A DNA stretch of 64,000 nt from Tetranychus cinnabarinus (taxonomy: Eukaryota > Arthropoda > Arachnida > Trombidiformes > Tetranychidae): contig WHVY01000005.1 in the NCBI GenBank assembly GCA_022266195.1, forward strand, positions 7,750,001 through 7,814,000. Direction: 5' to 3'. Position 1 is the stretch's first letter, and each line of letters opens with the position of its first letter. Made by a program: the position numbers and the translations under genes. Below, in pieces: positions 1-14,200 of this stretch. The notes under the pieces are model-generated. The model had not been told where the DNA came from. It did no database searches and worked only from the letters and a program-made list of their open reading frames with translations.

Positions 1-3000
1 ATAATTCCATCAACAATATTTGGTCAATTTTGGGATTGATGAAGTTAATCAAAATTTTAATGAAACCATTTATTTACTTGATTTTTCTTCATTATTTTCT
101 TGTTCATTGTTGAACAAATTATTTCAACATTCAGGGCAAACAGAAACTAATATAATGAAAAGTTGGTTCAGCTTATTATCAACTAAATAAACTTTCAATG
201 TTTTCATTTTATCCATTCTGCCTTCATGTTTAATCAAGATGAAACTTGTTATTCCAGAATTCACTTGAAAATCTAAAACTAAATGATCAAACATTCACTA
301 TTAATTAAACCAATTTCACTTTAATTTGATAGAAAAACTGTTTTCGAACATTTCATTTGAGAGTTTATTCAGTTGATGGTAATATCAAATTGACTCTGAA
401 TGTTTATCTCTTCAACTGCTTTTCGTGTTTTCAATTTCATTTCAATTCCAAGTTGTGATAATATTTTTCCAGCTTCAATTGGAGTCAATTTAATGATTTA
501 ATTTGTTCAATTGATTGAAATTTATTTATAGATTTTAGAATTCTCTTTCAAGTTCATTTTTGTTCGCCTTTTTCATAAATAATATTCACAGCAAGAGATT
601 GAGTTTGAATTGTGAATGATTAGAATCACTGGGAAGTCTAATTCCCTGGCGTTTCAATGAACAAGAATAATCACGATAATAATCTCATTATGAATTGTTT
701 ATTCAATTGAATATAATGATCAAAATTAAGGTAAAAGAAGAATAAAAATGAATGATCTTTTCTTCTTTTCCGACTTTTTATGACAATTTCAAGCTTCAGA
801 ATTAATATCATGAAGAAAGAGAAGATAAAAAATGAACCTTGGAAGGTATAAAATGGCAGCAAAAAAGAGACAAAAAAAGAGCAGAAAAAAAGTTACAATT
901 TATTGTTCCATCTGAATATGAAACGAATTCAAGTTTGCAGATTAATTATGATTTAAAGAGAAGCCATTTCATGATAACAAATTCAGTTGATCAATAAACA
1001 TGACCAAAGAACTCTTTCAAGCAAGAATCGAATCTATTTCAATATAAAAATTGAACAATTATTCAAATGGCATTCAAAAGAAATGGCCATTTCATGATAA
1101 ATTTGAAAAGTTAAATATATAATAAGTTAAAAGATGATTTTCGAGTATAAAATTGAAAGAATCGGCAAAATTGTAATGATAAAGAAGTAAATGTTATTCA
1201 TTCTTGAATGATTTTAATGAAACTCACAATTCCAACTGGATAATGATTGAGAGTCTGCAAGTGTTCAGATGAAAGCAAAAGGTAAAAATAGATTTGAAAA
1301 TAAGTTAACCTTGAGGACTTTACATGAAATATCTACAGGGAGTTTTTATTCTTATCATTATGTTTTACTTTGATAAACTAAGCATCAAATGGATGTCGAT
1401 ACATTTCAAAATGGAAAAGGTTTCAACTTGGAATTTTCTGTCTCTTCTTTTCTGTCTTTTTCTTGCTCCTAATATTCGAAACTTTGTGTACAGAATTGTT
1501 GGTAATCTTTTCTTTTTTTCTGGTTTTTTGTTCTCTTCTTCTTTCGTTGCCATCTTCTTCTTCCTTACTGTACCTTAAATCACTGAACATTGGAAATAAC
1601 AATCTGTGAAGTTTGTTAGAAGAAAAGCTCAGTAAATCATTTTGTATTCTTTGATTTTCTCTTTTCTTTTTTTCTCTTTTTTACTTGCAATTCTTTGCTT
1701 ACATTTTATTTCGAAAAGGATTTTCCTTTTCGCCAAACTTGTTTTTTCTTCATCAATAGATGAAGAGTAAACAAAGGAAAGACAAATCATGAGAAGAAAG
1801 ACAATGGAAGAAAATATTGCACGGAAAAAATGTTCAATATTTCAAGTCATCAATGGTATTCTCATTGAACATTCTCACTGAACATTCAAGAGTTGCCTTT
1901 TTGATGGTCATTTCAGTGAATCAATTCCAGGTCAAACCACTTTAATTTCTGATGGTCACTTTATTACCACAATGTTGGAATAAAGTGAATTATTTATGGA
2001 TTTTCTTGTCTATTCCCTGTCAGTTGTTGATTCTTGTTTGCAAATATCCAATTTTGACATTCATTTTGACGAACTTAATATCGATTAAAGTATCCAACCA
2101 TCCAATCTGATTCATTACATTTTTAGTCCATTTCTGGGTCACTTTCTTTATTAGTTATTGCAAAGGCAGAAGGCTTCATCATTAAATGTTAATCTATGAG
2201 AAGGTCAAGTCAATCAAAAGTCGAGATTCAATATTGGTTAGCATTACATATCTTGTCTTGATTAGTTAACAGACAACTCAATTTGCAAATAAACAGTTTA
2301 TATTTGCATATCGAATCCAGAGTTATTTTCGTTTCAACTTCGTTTGCATTGTATAGCATTCCAGATGAATTTAGAGCGGCATTGCAAGTTCACTCTATTT
2401 GATTCTTTCAAATTAATGTTAATTGCTTCTCGTTGGTGATCAATTTGCAATTTGACCAACGAACATGATCAACGTTTATTGGCCGATTTACGTGAATCCT
2501 TGGCATATGAACTGCATTATCCTTTGGATCAATAATGAATAAAGCCAAGCTCTTCAACTTAAACACATTTATCAAAACAAAATGTTGAGTAAAACAAACA
2601 ACAGTAATTCAGGTACATAAATAAGTGAAGCAACAATGATCATGAAGAGTGATCAAGTGTTCAAGAGCGTTATAAATATAACAGCTTAGGATTCAATCAA
2701 TCAATTAATCAAAAGTTCATCAAATGTCACATAAAGACAAGAATTAAACACTTAACTTTACTTTTTAATAGCAAATAACATTTTATTACAATTGATTTCA
2801 TTGAAGAAAAAAGAAGAAGAAAAGAAGGAAAACTCAGTGTTGGTCATTTAATTACAAAACTGTGAAACAAAAGAAGCATCCAACCCTTTCAACTGCAATT
2901 CATTTCATTTCATTCCATCAATGCTTAGCATTTGTTTTCTTTTACTAATCCTTTCAACAGAATTCGAGTTTCTATTGTTAAACTTTTTACTTCAGCTTCG

Positions 3001-6000
3001 TTCAATTTCAGAGAATTGCTTTTTTAATGCTGATAAAGTGTAAACTTTATTGATTAAATGATGGAATTGATAAATTATTTTGATTCAGCATCATTTTTGT
3101 TCAATAACAGGGAATATTGTAGAACATATTGAAGAACAGAAAGCGTAACATGTTTCGAAACATACGAGTTGCAGTAATGGAATAAAGTGTGAATCTTAAC
3201 CAGTAAAGAGGTGGAATGGTCAGAGTTGAAGAGATCGAATGCAAAGAAAATGGGGAAAAATATTCGTAAATCTCGATTGATGATAATCAATCGAATCAGT
3301 GAAGAGAAAGAAAAACAAATTGAATAAAAGCCGAGAATCAAATTTGAAAAGTTGGCCAACATGCTGTTATCTGACTGTGAAACATTTGTCCAAGAAAATT
3401 GAATGCACAGAATGAATAATGATGAGAATGTCAAATCAACAGACGAAGTGAGATAAATTATGTCTAAACTATCGAAGTCATGATTCAGAAGAAAATCCCT
3501 TTCACTTGAAAGATTGGGTCGAATGTGGAGTTAAAAAAGTGTCCAAAAAATGAAACATAACCAGTGAAGGTAAAGAATCGCAGAATAATGGAAACACTTG
3601 GAATCGTCTTGAAAAATGACGAACAATTTGGTTCAATTGAGAATGATTTCATTGCATAAATGTTGATTACATTTTCAACTTTTCCTTCAGATTTAAATAT
3701 TGCATTTGCATTTGACAAAGCATTTCAAGTTGAATAAATTTTCACTCTTTACTCACCAAAAAGTCATCTTTTTTCATAACCAAAAGCTAAATGATAAAGT
3801 ACTTAAAAAGGAGTAAAAATGAAAAGTAAAAATCACTATTCAGTAAAAGTGTTTCATTGTTGATATAAATAACCATGTATGGATATTCAAAGTGAGTTAT
3901 TGCAATTTGCACAGCAATTCTGTATCAGGATAAATCAGAGTAAAGTTAGGTAAAGTTGTTGTAAAGCTGAGAAAAGAGAAATAAATAGAATGCGAAAAAG
4001 AAGAAAAAATTGAATAAAAGAGTTTTCTCTTTTCTCTCAATTCATTTTCATATTTTACCTTGCAGGGATTTTCAATCCTAGTCTTGCACAGCCAACATCA
4101 CAAATGTTGAACTTTCCATGCACATTAAGTTCAATCACTGTCTAGAGTTCAATCATTATTGCAGCCTCATTGTTAAAATGAATGTCACTCTTTGCATTAA
4201 AATTACTTTTCAATCGCAACTTGAATTTGAAGCTTTAAAGTGACCAAAAATGTTTCTTGACAAATTCATTGTCGAGTAGTTTCTTGTTTATTACACGAAT
4301 TTGTTTTTCTGTGCAAGTTTTGTCTGATTTTGCAATTTACTTCGAAGGTGGGGAATGATGAATAATGATCTGTGAAACATTAACATTTACCATTTACCTT
4401 TTGATCATTTTAAAAGTTCCTTCCTTTTTGCTAACTCAACCTTTACCTGCTTTGAGGCTGTAACAAGCAAATAAGCGTCATAAAAGTCTTTTCTAGTTTA
4501 GTATTAGTAATAGTTTGTAGTCTTTGTCTGATTGATGATCTTTTCAGCACTAATAGTGATTTTTACGGTAACAATAACGACAATAGCAATGATTAAGGTA
4601 CAGCAAAGCATACTTTCATTGTTTTAAAGGCGATGTTTCGTTGTTAATAATCAATGATTTCCAATTATATTTCACGTAAATCATTTCTAAAGAACTTCTC
4701 TAATGAACAAAAATAGCTAAATATTTTTAATTTCTCAGACTTCGACCTGTTCAGACATTCTAACAATATATAAATGCAACATAAGCAATTGCACGGACAG
4801 AGGAAAATGATTCTAAAATGATTTTATTGCAAATGCAGACTGTCATTAACTTACGCTTCAAAAGCCAGCCAAATACATTAGTCTGTACATTCAGTTTGAT
4901 ATGAAAAATCATGAGAACTAAAGCAAAATTAAAGTTTCAGAAGCAGTTCACAGAATGCTCAACGAATAAGTGGTAATTGGAAAGAAAAATAAATTATCCA
5001 AAACTTCGAAAATCTATCCTTTGCTTTATTGTGTTTAAACTCAACGTTTGAATGTTTAATGAGTTCCGTTTGTGGAATAGGAACAACTGAATGACTGCAC
5101 TTGAAAACTTGAATGAGCTTTAGTAATATAACTTTCCACAGCTCATTCGTATGGTCAGTTTGGATCAAAAAGAACCGATTGGGTCGATTGATCTATTCAG
5201 CGCAAGTTTATTGAGTTATGTAGCTACAAGATTCAGTTTAAGCCAACATTAATTTGCTTCAATCATTTATCATTCGTATTGAATGAACGAATTTAAAAAT
5301 CAAAAAATGGAGAAAATTTATAACCTGAAGAATGTGTCTTGATTGTTGCAATAAATTCTGGTATAAATCATATTTCTATTCTGCTATTCTAACATCATTT
5401 TTATGTGATATTTGCCTGTAATATCTGTTACTTTTCCCTAGAAAACACAAGAACATTTTACAGGAATATCTAAGATCAGTTTACCAATTAGATGAAATAA
5501 CTATCAAAGTAACTTTGCATCTTCATCATTTGTCTTCCTTCCAACAACATTCATCTTCAAGGTGAACATTGAATGGAATACACGTTTTATTCATTCTCTG
5601 CTTCAGGGTTTATCTCTGTATTCACTCATTTAAACTGATTCAAGTTGCCTCAAGAATTACTGATGAAGAAAACATGATAACTCAAATGGATCATTAAAAT
5701 TGAACATTTACCTCGAAACACTCAGGTTCAATTAATGAGAAGCGAAGCCAATTCAGATTGGAATCATTAGTTACTATCATAATTTTATATTCAGTTATAA
5801 CTATTAAAAATAGTTTAAAACGAATCCAGATTTGACTCTATTATAAACCATTTAAAGTAATTCAACTTTTCTTATTAAATTAACTTAATTTTTGTACAAT
5901 TGTTCAAAACTGAATCATTAGAATAATCGAGGTAAAAATAATTTGAAAGTTCATTTTATTCCAAGTAAATGTTGTAACCATCAATTAGGAATAATGGATG

Positions 6001-9000
6001 TTGACTGACGAATTGAATTTGAAATGAAATTATCGATTATCGTCTTGAACCAACTTCAACTGTTGATTGATTCAATTTCATCGATATTTATTCACTTTTC
6101 CTTCTCAGTTTATCAATTTTTTCCATTTCACAAGTGATTATTCAATGAATAACAATAAATAAACTTGTTAAATGATCAACAATTCATCATTTCCCTGCAA
6201 AGTTCATCCTCGCTCTCATGGAATGAGAAAAAACTGAATTATTATGATGCTGATTATATTAAAAATTATGATTAATATTGAATGAATGTGCGAACTATCG
6301 AACTCTGTTTTCCTCTTCAACATTGAACGATTCAAGATGAATGTTCAACTTTGCTTATTTGGCTGTTCCATTTGTTACGCATTAATAATTGTAGTTTAAT
6401 GTGCAAGGGAAAATGTTGATCAAAAACCAAAGTATGAATCAAAACTGTCAAACAAAGTATCAATAAGAGTCGATCTTTGATTTGAATTTTGTTCACAATT
6501 TATCGTGTTCTTTTTGTTGTTGTAAATGTTACACTTCTGTTGACTGATTTATCATTTTTGTGCTCCAACTCCTATCCAACCCATGTGATAATATATCATG
6601 AAATGAAGTGAAAAGAATCATCAGCCATCATTCAGATAATAAATCATTCCTCACTCAATTCCCAGCTTTTCAGTGGTAATCGTTAACTTTTTGCATTTCG
6701 TTTGAACAAGTTATTTGTCAATTAGAAGGGAATGCAAAAAATATTCAGTAAACAAAATAATGGGAAAGAAGGTAGCAAAAGGTTAGACTTTGGATTGGGT
6801 TCAGAGGAAGAAAAAAGTTGACATGAGAAGAATGGGTGAAAACGAATGGAATAAGACTCAACCTTCATTCAAAATGGTTCTAAGTTGTACAGAGTCGAGA
6901 TTAATTCTCAAGATATTGTCAAAGTAATCAAATCTAATTGCGTTTATCTGAATATCCATTTGTGAGTATAAGAGCAAAATTTTTCAAGAAAGAAACATCG
7001 ATATTCCATGCAAAACTGCGGAAAATGAATTTAGTCGGAGCTTTGGAAATTATACCAATTCTTAACCATTCAATGAACTGTCCATTCAATTCGTCATCAG
7101 TGAAATCATACGATTGTCAATGCGACTTCAGGGATCAATGAAACTCAAAAGAAATCAGAGCTTTTTGAAATGAAGTTTAATGAGATTAGCGTTTTTGTTG
7201 AAATTATTTATTTATTTTAATATTTATTATTGTGTGAATGAATTTAAAATTTTCAACTCAACACTGGAATATGGTATTAAATATTTATCAGAAGCTTCCA
7301 TGAAGCTCCTATGAACTCCCAATATTTCAAGAATTCATATTATAATAGAAATAGTTTTTAAAGAATTTTGGTGCTTATTTTGGGATTCATTTACAGAATA
7401 GATTATTTCTTGTTTTCTAGATGAAACATGTGGGATTTCAGAATAATAGGGATTCATCGATGAAACTTGCAGTTTTTTATTAAATTGATTTCGATATCGA
7501 TTAACAGTCATTTGCTTAAATTATCTGATTGATGGTGATCTTTTAATGAGACTTTCATTAAAATGAGGTGAAGTGAAAGTGCGATTCAATTCTGATAATG
7601 CAAATGAAATTTTCGATGTTTATTAGGAATGAATCGATTGAGTCATCAGAGAGACTATAAATTATCTTTTAATGTAATTTAATTAATGAACTTTATCATT
7701 TTTCAAGATCGTTAACTATTCATTAGCAAGTTGTTTGTTTACTCGAATCTAATAGTAAATCAAAATTTATGATATAACTTGATGAAGAATACTCAAAGAT
7801 AACTCAGATTTTCAGGCAAACATTCGAGATTAACGATTGACTGAACAACTTTTATGTCCATTTCAAAAGTGTTAATGTTTACCAGAACCAAATCAATGTT
7901 GTCTAAAGATCGAAGTCAACTCTGAAAGTAAATTGTTTCTTGTGTCTACATTCAGTCGATTTGCAAATTGATCGCATCAATTTTGTATCATTGAACTGCT
8001 TTGTATTTATGACAGATTCATGGATATGTATTCATGAGTTCTAGGAATAACTCTAAAATGTTAATTCTGTTGAGCTTCTGAATTAATCAAGTTCAATGTA
8101 AAATACGGAATTCTCGTCGATTTTATGTCTTTCAAAGTAAAATGAAGTCAGTTGTTGGATAAGAGCGATTTTGCCATCAATTTCTCGGAAAAGAAGCAAC
8201 TCGGGATTCAATATATTCTGAAAAGAGAATTATCGATGCTTGAAACGCACCTACTCAATTCATTAATTAGTAACCATTTCAAGTTCTACTGATTAAAGTA
8301 ACTTCGACTTTCTGAACAGTAAAACATTCCTGTTGGCAATACTAATCAGCAAGGTACACCTTCAGTCTGGCATGAGATGAAAAAAAGATCCTCTGCTTTT
8401 AGCAATCAATTTCCAGATGATTTCAAGTAGAACTCGATCCATCTTTAGATCACGGAAAAATCATCAGAATTTGTAAACAAGAGGAAAAGGTAAAATCTCC
8501 TGTGACATGATTCATGTTAAGCTAAAAGTTCCGAAATTTATGCAAAGATTTAACCAAAATTGGTTCAACTTTTGTTATTCCAACAACTTTACCAAATTGA
8601 TATCATTTCAAGTATCAAAGGCCAAGGTTGAAAGATTGAATTGAGAATAACAAACAATGAGAACTTTTGGTGAATAAAATTCAAGTGTTGAAAGTTTTTG
8701 GGTGATTTCAGTTGAACCATGATATTTGAGGAGAAGAATAGGGAATGAAAAGTATTCTTATCAACTTGTAAAATACAATTACTAATATTGAATAATGAAA
8801 GTTAATGAGTAAAGTTATGATTCATAAGAAAATTATGGAAGGCAACAAAAAAAGAGAATAATTATGTTAATATGAGCATGATTATGGCAAGAATAGTAAT
8901 GGATAATGAAAAGGAAGGAAGTTATCAATATTCGCCAAGAAAAATGAATTCGAACGTTTGTCCAAAGTATATTAATAAAATGCTGTATCACCAATGATTG

Positions 9001-11220
9001 TTTTTACATGTTATCTTGAGAAGAACAATGATCAGGATTATATGAATTCATTGAGTCGCCATGACGATAAGAATAAAGAATTGAAATAGAGATTGAAAAC
9101 TGAGACTATCATGAAACCTTGATTCACTGGAAAAAAGATAATCAAGAGAACCGAAAAGTTAAGCTGGAATCAGAAGTCGAACAAAAAGTCAAGGAAATGC
9201 TTCGAAGTTAAAAGTTTTATCCATTTCTTTGAATCACGAATCTCGACTGAACTTATTTGACGGAAAATTTTTATTCAAGAAAATGTTCATTTTATCAGTT
9301 GAAAGATTCTCAACTAATGAGCATTCATTTTTTCAACATTTTTTCTTCTTCATTTCATTCCATTCATTGAATTGATGTTTCACTGGAATAAATATTAATA
9401 GGAAAAAAGAGAGAAAAAAAGTTGCTTCGAATTTCCATGTTTTTCGAATATCAAAATTTCAAGAAAATGAATCAAACCCTAAAGGCTAACATTTGCTCTG
9501 TTTAGTTAAAGGTATGAACAAAAGAAAAATGTTTCTCATCTGAAGAGTTGAAGTTCATCAGAAGGAGAAAAAAGAAATTTTTTTTCATCTTCTCTTGAAA
9601 CTTGAAGGAAATGGAATCATGATGTTGAGAAATGTTATTAATCGGTAAAAGGAAAGAAAATGAAAGAAAAAAAAAGTTACACAAAATTGCCTTTTTTATT
9701 CCAAGTTGATTCAGTGAAGAATCATTTTCATCGCAATTTACTTTGAATCATTTAGATAGTAATTATAACATAAATATATAATTGAGTGTAAATGGTATAC
9801 AAGCTTGACAGGGAAAATGATAAATTTGAAATTCAGTTCCAAACAATCTGATGAAAAAACAATGAGAAAAGTTATCTGATTCATTCGCGAAAAGATTAAC
9901 AGTTTGAGCATCAAAATGAATCCATGAACATTCAAGATACAAATCAATGAGCTTATTCTTGATACCTTTCATGGTCACCATTTTGACCATTTATCTTGAG
10001 TTCATGTTTGTTCATGAATTCAGTTTCATCTTTGAACTATTCAAAGTCTTTTTTTATTTGATTTTCGTTCGTTGGGTCAGTTTGGAAAGGTCAGAAATCA
10101 TTTGGGTTTACATGAATAGAGAATGGAAAGAATTGATGAGAGAATAAAATCAATTTCTGATTTAACACTGAATGGTGAAAAATGGAGTGCCATAGCAACC
10201 AGCAACTACAGAACTTTTATATTAATAGTTTTGAAGAAAAGAAAAGAAATTGATTGTTCATACTTTTCATGACATTTAGTTGTATAAGCAGCTGATCTTC
10301 TGAAAGCTTTTACTCGATCATCTTCTCGATTAGCAATGAATTTCATCTGGTTCACAATTTTAGCTTCTTTTCGTTCTTTTCCATGATTACCTTTCAATGG
10401 TGGATAACATTTTACTTTCTGTATTCATTGGGAATCAAATTATCGGCTTATTCCTTTTGTCATGCATTTTCTGTTTGTATTGTAAAGCTATTATTATCTG
10501 AATATTATCAATTCAATATTACATCAGTCAAGTCAGTAAACTTGTACCCATTTCACTTGAATATTGACTAAATTGTGAAGAAAAGAGAAAACAGAATTTC
10601 TCATGATTCTTTTTTTCCATTTCATTCCTTCATCTTTCATCATCTTCTTCCCTTGCCTGAACACATCTTGACTGATGAATAGGCAGACGGAAATGACATC
10701 TTTTGCAGTCCACATGATGAGCCATTTGAGAAGGAAAAAGACAAAAGTAAATTGAAGTAAATCCATGATTCATTTGACCCTTGAAATGGTTCAATTAAAT
10801 AGCAACAATTGACAAGGCAAAGGTTATCATGAATATTACGTGTTTTAGCAACATTAAGTCTTCATGAGACAAAATGGAGCAAAGAAGGTGGAGAAAAGAA
10901 TATATCATTTTTTGAAAGGCAAAAAATGAACCAGAAGAGCAAAGGGTTAAAAGAAGAAATAAAATTGGGTTTTATAATCTTCTGGGAGTTTAGTGATTCC
11001 AATGAATATAATATGATAATAATTGTGATATAAATTAATGTGCCAAGAGAATTGTTTTTTTTACATTTATTCTTATAACTTTTGCTTTCTTTCCGATTCT
11101 CTTGGTTTCTCTCTTGTTTTTTGGGTTTAGCTCATTACTTGGTTCATCAAATAAATGAGTTGCAGAAGTGAATAGTGAAAATGAACATCGAAAATGGTTC
11201 AACAAGAAAATGAAGGTTAC
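1..11220. other. AT-rich non-coding stretch (intergenic and/or intronic)
   Basis: Apart from the receptor-like fragment at 3075-3652 no convincing gene is visible. Open frames are short, mostly lack an ATG, and show no recognisable domains. Short frames near 4959-5168 (-), 6938-7141 (+) and 10206-10397 (-) are slightly coding-like but have no supporting motif. The missing 3' exons of the GPCR gene to the right (TM6, TM7 and tail, minus strand) should lie in this stretch or beyond base 1; I looked for the conserved sequence after TM5 and did not find it. Confidence 0.5.
3075..3652 (-). pseudogene. possible fragment of a multi-pass receptor, frame-broken
   Basis: Two overlapping minus-strand frames (3485-3718, first ATG at 3652; and 3075 to about 3530) read as one hydrophobic, multi-helix protein interrupted by a frame change near 3490-3530. 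The first part has a soluble start followed by a hydrophobic segment. The second has two or three membrane-like segments rich in F, S, I and L and ends at a TAA. The total of about 190 residues is roughly half a typical arthropod gustatory receptor, and the N-terminal pattern loosely recalls that family. No diagnostic signature is present, so the assignment is inference. It may be a decayed chemoreceptor, two exons of an unknown membrane protein, or chance. Confidence 0.25.
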
Positions 11221-14200
11221 CTGCTTCAGTAACATAATCCCATGAGAGTTCCTTGCAAATGAAGTATCTTAACCCATCAGGAGTCTGTCCTTCTTGCAGG
11301 ATAAGTGATCCAACCCTTGAACCGGTTGACATGTTGGGAAGGCCATTCATGGAGTCGATAACAAGTGATGACCATGCAGCCATGTAACCTATCACTATCA
11401 TCACAATTCCAATCAGATATTTCAACAAATCTTTATCTCGAACACAAACTCGATGAGCTTTTCTTGTTTGAAATTCAGCGTAAATACGGTAAAGTTTAAT
11501 TGTTATACTTCCATAGCACAGGCCAAAGCCAACCTCACGAAACCAAGGCTCAATGAAACAAGTTAATTGAGTTGGTTCATAATATCGAATGATAAGCTGA
11601 GAGGAAAAAGAAAAGAATAAAAATTAAGTTTAGAAAAAGAATTTCTTTTGTTTTTCTTCGAATTGAACATTTTTTTATTCTTGTATTGAAGAAGGTTGAA
11701 GATGAGCAAATTAACTGACGGTAAAAGATTGAACATTTCAGTTAATAATGAAAAGAATGTATCAGATTCGAAAGAAATTGTTTCAATTTTTCAACTTCAA
11801 CTGTTGTTGTTCACCATGAAAGTTGCTACATGAAACATGATATCATCAGAATTGATAACTTTTGCAAGTAAATTATTAAAGGGAATGGAAGGAGGAAAGA
11901 AAAGGTAGAAAAAAATGAGAATGAAATCATTGATTTATCATGAAAAGTAAAAGGTTGAAAGTTTAATAAATAGCTCGAGTTGGCATCGAATGTGATAAAA
12001 TTGCAATTTAATGTCAACAACATAAGCAAAGTGTCAGAACAATTTGAATTTGAAAAATTAACATTTTGCCAAATTGACTCGTAATTGAGGTGAAAATGGA
12101 TTGACTTGCTGAACAGCAGAACAGTTAATGGCTGATAACTGCAATGATAATAAGCAAATCGGAAAAATTTATTGAACATTAAGCAAGTTGATGGACCCTT
12201 TAAGTACATTGTCATCATGTTATAAGGAAGATTAAATAGTTTTATAAATCACTTTTCTGTCTTCATGTAATCATCGATTCTAGCAAAGATTATCACGCGA
12301 AGCAATTGTTCAAACTTCGCCCTTCGACTATGATTAGAACTTTTTTCGATTTTCGACTAAATTGTACAAAATTAAAGTCAGGCTTTTATCCAATCAACAT
12401 GCTTCTATCAATTGTCATCTCGAAGTTGATAAAAGACTGACATTGATATACAATTCTGGATGGAACTGAAGACAAGTTTCAACTAAAGAGAAGTGATATC
12501 ATTTGTAGTGTTCATTGATTTTATAACATGAACATCGAGTGTTCCAAAATATTGTTAACTGTGTAGGTGTGCAAATGGATGAAACAATAAAGTAAATTAT
12601 CATCATTAGTTACTCACTGTTATATAAAGTAAAAAGGCCCCAAGAAGTGTTGTTTCCAAAAGGATCCATCTTGAAGAAGCAATTGTCTGGTAATGAAAGA
12701 GATGAAGAAAAGATGAGGATGAAGAAGATGCGAATAAATTAACTTTAAGAAAAACCTCAATGATTGCAATTAATTTCATCTCTTTTGTTCTCCTTCGCTG
12801 AACCATTGTTTGCAACAAGAAAACTGTTTGTACTTATTGTTGCACTTATCGATAATGGTTTCATGGAAACTTTTATAAACTATTAGAGATGATTTTTGAT
12901 TAACCCTTTACAATTAGTATGAATGGTAACAACTGATGTTTCATCAATCAAAGTAACCAGAAAAGGAAAGAAGAAGAAAGAAAGAAGAAAAATAAATCAG
13001 GATTCAATTGTTGCACCAACATTTCTCTGGTTCATTTAATTGCTTCACTGAATGCAGATTTTGGGTTTACTTTTTTCTTCTTTACTCTTTTCTCTGGGTT
13101 TTCAGCCTTTTCCCTTTCAACTATTCAATCTGATTGGAAGAAGAAAAAGTTTTTGCCTGTAATTAAATGTGATTAAATGTGATTGAAAGAAAAGTGAGGA
13201 AAAGGGAAGAAAAATTAAGATTAGATTTGGGCAATTTTGTTTCTTCTCTTCTTTCCTTTCAGAATCATTTCAGTGTAATCGATTCATGATGAATGATGAA
13301 CAAGACAAGGAAAGGGTAGAGATAATTGTTGGGTAAAAAAGGTGTTATGTGTCAACAACAGCTCTGAATGACTGGGAGTGAAAAGTTGCTTTACTCACTT
13401 CAACATGTAATATAAACAATCAACTTGCACACATTATTATTATTAGTTGTGCATTAGTTGCTTGTCTCAGCTTTTACATTATAATTTGACGTTACATTAA
13501 ACTAACTAAAAGTTTAACCAACCCAGAAATGCGCTAATCAATGACTTTCTCTTCGAACTTTTTTTTCGCCGAGTTTTCCAATTCTTCTCTTCTCTTTGCC
13601 ATCTTTTCAACCTATTTTTTAACCCTTTACTTTGGTGCTGACAAAGTGTTAATTAATGTTGAAAATTGTTGAAGCAAACATTAATTTTCATCAGTCTTAC
13701 TCTCTTTGAGAGACACTGGATTGGTTAAGAAAGGAAAAGGCCAAATGCCCTGAACAGAGAAATTCAGTCTTTTCTTTCTTCTCTTTTCTTCATGTCAACC
13801 TTGGAATCATTTTTGAATGCAATTTTGAGCGTAAAATTCTGTCAACAACTTTCATCAATTCCAAGCTATTTACTTGATACGATCAACAATTGCAGTAAAA
13901 ATGATAACAACGATGAATAAGTTGAACTTTGGGTTTTGTTATTGATACTGTTTTTTTGGTGATTTTGTTTCTTCTCTTTATTCTGGTTTCTGAAACAAAA
14001 ATGAAGAAGATAAATGATGGAAAGAAAATGAAGAGAAAATGCGAAAAGAAAGTGACAATAGAACATATTCGACAGAGAAAAGGTGTGTCATAAGGAAGAG
14101 TATTTTTATCCCTCAAGATTCTGGTGATGACAAAGGATGATGAAGAAGAAAATGAATGGAAAGAAATGATAAGTTGAAACAGAAACTGGAACCAAACTGA